Positions 62,467 to 64,000 of a DNA stretch of 64,000 bases are shown one piece after another. The notes under the pieces are model-generated. The model had not been told where the DNA came from. It saw only the letters and a list, made by a program, of their open reading frames with translations, and did not search any database. The stretch's first letter is position 1, and each line of letters begins with the position of its first letter. The stretch spans positions 265,772 to 329,771 of the forward strand of contig JADKCL010000004.1 of NCBI GenBank assembly GCA_016718825.1, in the 5' to 3' direction. The position numbers and the translations under genes were made by a program. This DNA comes from Bacteroidota bacterium (GTDB lineage Bacteria; Bacteroidota; Bacteroidia; J057; JADKCL01).

Positions 62467-64000
62467 TTACCTGAAGATTACGACAAAGCCATTCAATGGG
62501 ACGATGTCGCCCTCATGTAGATCAAGGATATAGTAATAGGTGCCCGCAGGAAGTTCTTCCCCGCGATTGTTGGCACCTGTCCACTGATTTTGGTAGCGAT
62601 CGCGGTTGTAAACCAGATTGCCCCAACGGTTGAAGATCTGCAACGAAGCGTTTGGATACAACTCGATTCCTGGAATTTCAAAAACCTCATTGTCACCGTC
62701 GCCATTCGGGGTAAACAGGTTCGGAATTACCAAGCCGCGCGGTGGTGAAACCGTAATGAAGACATAAGCTGTATCACAATTTTGCGGTGTATTTCCGTCG
62801 CAAATTACGTAGCACAACGTATCGATTCCGGAGAAGCCGTCATTTGGAGTGTATGTAACGGTGCCACCGACGTTGAAAACCGCCGTCCCATTGGCAGCGA
62901 GGTTACAAGGAGACACAGTCACCGCACCATAAACGGTGTCATTTCCGAGGACATTGACCGTCACGGGTACGCCATAAGGAGTCGTGGTACTGTCGTCCAC
63001 TGCAACGGGAGGATCCACGGGACAGCCAACTGTAATCACCACCATGGCAGAGTCACATTCACTTGGAGTGCCCGAATCGCAAGCCCAATACCACAAGGTG
63101 TCCGTTCCGACAAACAAACTGTCTGGAATGTAGATGATGCTGTCATTTCCGAGGATGTAAGACAACCCAGACGATGGACCGCCCCAAATGGACGTTGTGG
63201 TAAGTGCATCACCATCAGGGTCAACATCGTTGCCAAGCACATTGATGATGACAAAGCTATTGACACATGTCGTCGCATAATCGTCGTTGGCCATCGGCGG
63301 ATGATTTACAGGCGTTACCGTAATCACCACGATCGTCGTATCACATGCGCCCGAGGGATCACAAATCACGTAACACAAGGTGTCTGCCCCTACGTACCCC
63401 GAATTCGGCGTATAGGTGAAGCAGGGCCCACTTCCCGTTAACGTACCATTCGAAGGTCCACAAGTGATGGTGATAGACAAGGAATCGCCATTTGGATCAC
63501 TGTCATTGATCATCGGACAAATGATCACCGGAATATCCTGTGGCGTTGTCGCAATATCGATCACAGCAACTGGTGGCTGATTCGATGGAGTGACGTTGAT
63601 CACGACGATCGTCGTGTCGCATGCCCCGGATGGATCACAAATGACATAGCACAAGGTATCCATTCCCACATAACCCGTATTTGGCGTGTAGGTAAAGCAT
63701 GGCCCTGCGCCCGTCAAGGTACCGTTGGTCGGACCGCAAGTAATCGTGATGCTGAGGCTATCGCCATCAATGTCAAAGTCGTTGCCCATCGGACAAATCA
63801 CGATGGAGCTGTCATTGGGGACCGTTACAGTATCTGGATTTGCAACCGGCGGATCATTGACAGGTGTCACGATGATCGTCACGATCGTCGTATCGCAGCC
63901 GCCGAATGGATCACAAACAATGTAGCAAATGGTGTCATTGCCGTTGAAGTTCGGATTGGGCGTGTACACGATGCAATTGGCGACCACCGAGGCCGTACCA
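62467..64000 (-). CDS. Giant adhesin with tandem Ig-like repeats and type B T9SS C-terminus, partial
   Basis: The frame is open to the right edge, so the N-terminus is missing. At least five ~95-residue repeats are visible, each with PPVA..D...T, then SITITCGP.NGTLTG, CFTYTPN.GYVG, DTLCYVICDPSGACDTTIV and a VTPVN linker, the tandem-95 / Big-type repeat of adhesins. The C-terminus (~85 residues) is the gliding-motility CHU_C domain: IPNLFTPNGDGDNEVFEIPG, YPNASLQIFNRWGNLVYN, LPAGTYYYILDLHEGD. Such proteins are exported by the T9SS and tethered by the PorP/SprF encoded six bases downstream. Paired cysteines in the repeats suggest disulphides. Role: surface adhesion or gliding. Confidence 0.92.
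   Translation of the reverse strand, partial: GTASVVANCIVYTPNPNFNGNDTICYIVCDPFGGCDTTIVTIIVTPVNDPPVANPDTVTVPNDSSIVICPMGNDFDIDGDSLSITITCGPTNGTLTGAGPCFTYTPNTGYVGMDTLCYVICDPSGACDTTIVVINVTPSNQPPVAVIDIATTPQDIPVIICPMINDSDPNGDSLSITITCGPSNGTLTGSGPCFTYTPNSGYVGADTLCYVICDPSGACDTTIVVITVTPVNHPPMANDDYATTCVNSFVIINVLGNDVDPDGDALTTTSIWGGPSSGLSYILGNDSIIYIPDSLFVGTDTLWYWACDSGTPSECDSAMVVITVGCPVDPPVAVDDSTTTPYGVPVTVNVLGNDTVYGAVTVSPCNLAANGTAVFNVGGTVTYTPNDGFSGIDTLCYVICDGNTPQNCDTAYVFITVSPPRGLVIPNLFTPNGDGDNEVFEIPGIELYPNASLQIFNRWGNLVYNRDRYQNQWTGANNRGEELPAGTYYYILDLHEGDIVPLNGFVVIFR

Overview
The window is bacterial DNA of about 50% GC from the phylum Bacteroidota, probably a Saprospira-type or Chitinophaga-type environmental lineage. 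The evidence is a rich type IX secretion (T9SS) gene set (two PorZ-like propeller proteins, the PglZ-domain regulator PorX, PorP/SprF, a PorE-like OmpA protein, several secreted proteins with C-terminal sorting domains and a CHU_C-type adhesin), a Bacteroidota-style ald, a KilA-N protein, and several promoters with the Bacteroidota -7 box TAnnTTTG. No rRNA, tRNA or CRISPR array was recognised. The stretch looks chromosomal, with repeat-rich accessory patches between housekeeping genes.

Layout. 1-6.6 kb: partial unknown gene, tandem PorZ-like genes, a membrane protein and a HAD phosphatase. 6.6-12.6 kb: HD-domain phosphohydrolase, PorX, TsaE, alanine dehydrogenase, a coiled-coil secreted protein. 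12.9-19 kb: helical-repeat protein, Fe-S genes (NifU-like and Mrp), a large glycine-rich T9SS substrate. 19-24 kb: a complete tripartite efflux operon (TolC, adaptor, permease, ATPase). 24-25.4 kb: a REP-associated tyrosine transposase flanked by three copies of a ~235-bp repeat. 25.4-34 kb: LytTR two-component pair, RelE/ParE-type toxin-antitoxin pair, AraC regulator, bestrophin, SDR and small secreted proteins, plus palindromic repeats and a 33-base G run. 34-41 kb: an antitoxin relic and a probable defence cluster (PLD nuclease/DEAD helicase/DUF3427, HNH endonuclease, cytosine-5 DNA methyltransferase). 41-46.7 kb: unknown genes, an HExxH protein with two tandem lipoproteins, a truncated KilA-N gene, and eight copies of a hairpin repeat. 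46.8-53.8 kb: DnaG primase, a conserved unknown protein, two DEAD-box RNA helicases, a T9SS substrate. 54-64 kb: an eCIS-effector-like NlpC/P60 protein, two paralogous VWA proteins, an NTF2-like protein, and a PorE / PorP-SprF / giant adhesin cassette running off the right edge.

Two themes cut across the window. First, secretion: PorX (regulation), PorZ (attachment complex), PorE and PorP/SprF (cell-wall anchoring and surface tethering) and at least three T9SS substrates occur in separate clusters. Second, repeats: heptameric tandem repeats sit at or directly beside stop codons of five genes; a 74-bp hairpin repeat is dispersed and tandem; REP modules surround their probable transposase; several long perfect palindromes occur between genes. 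Five genes (mrp, the efflux ATPase, the helicase, the HNH nuclease, porE) are interrupted by single-base indels mostly in homopolymers, which more likely reflects consensus errors than real gene decay.
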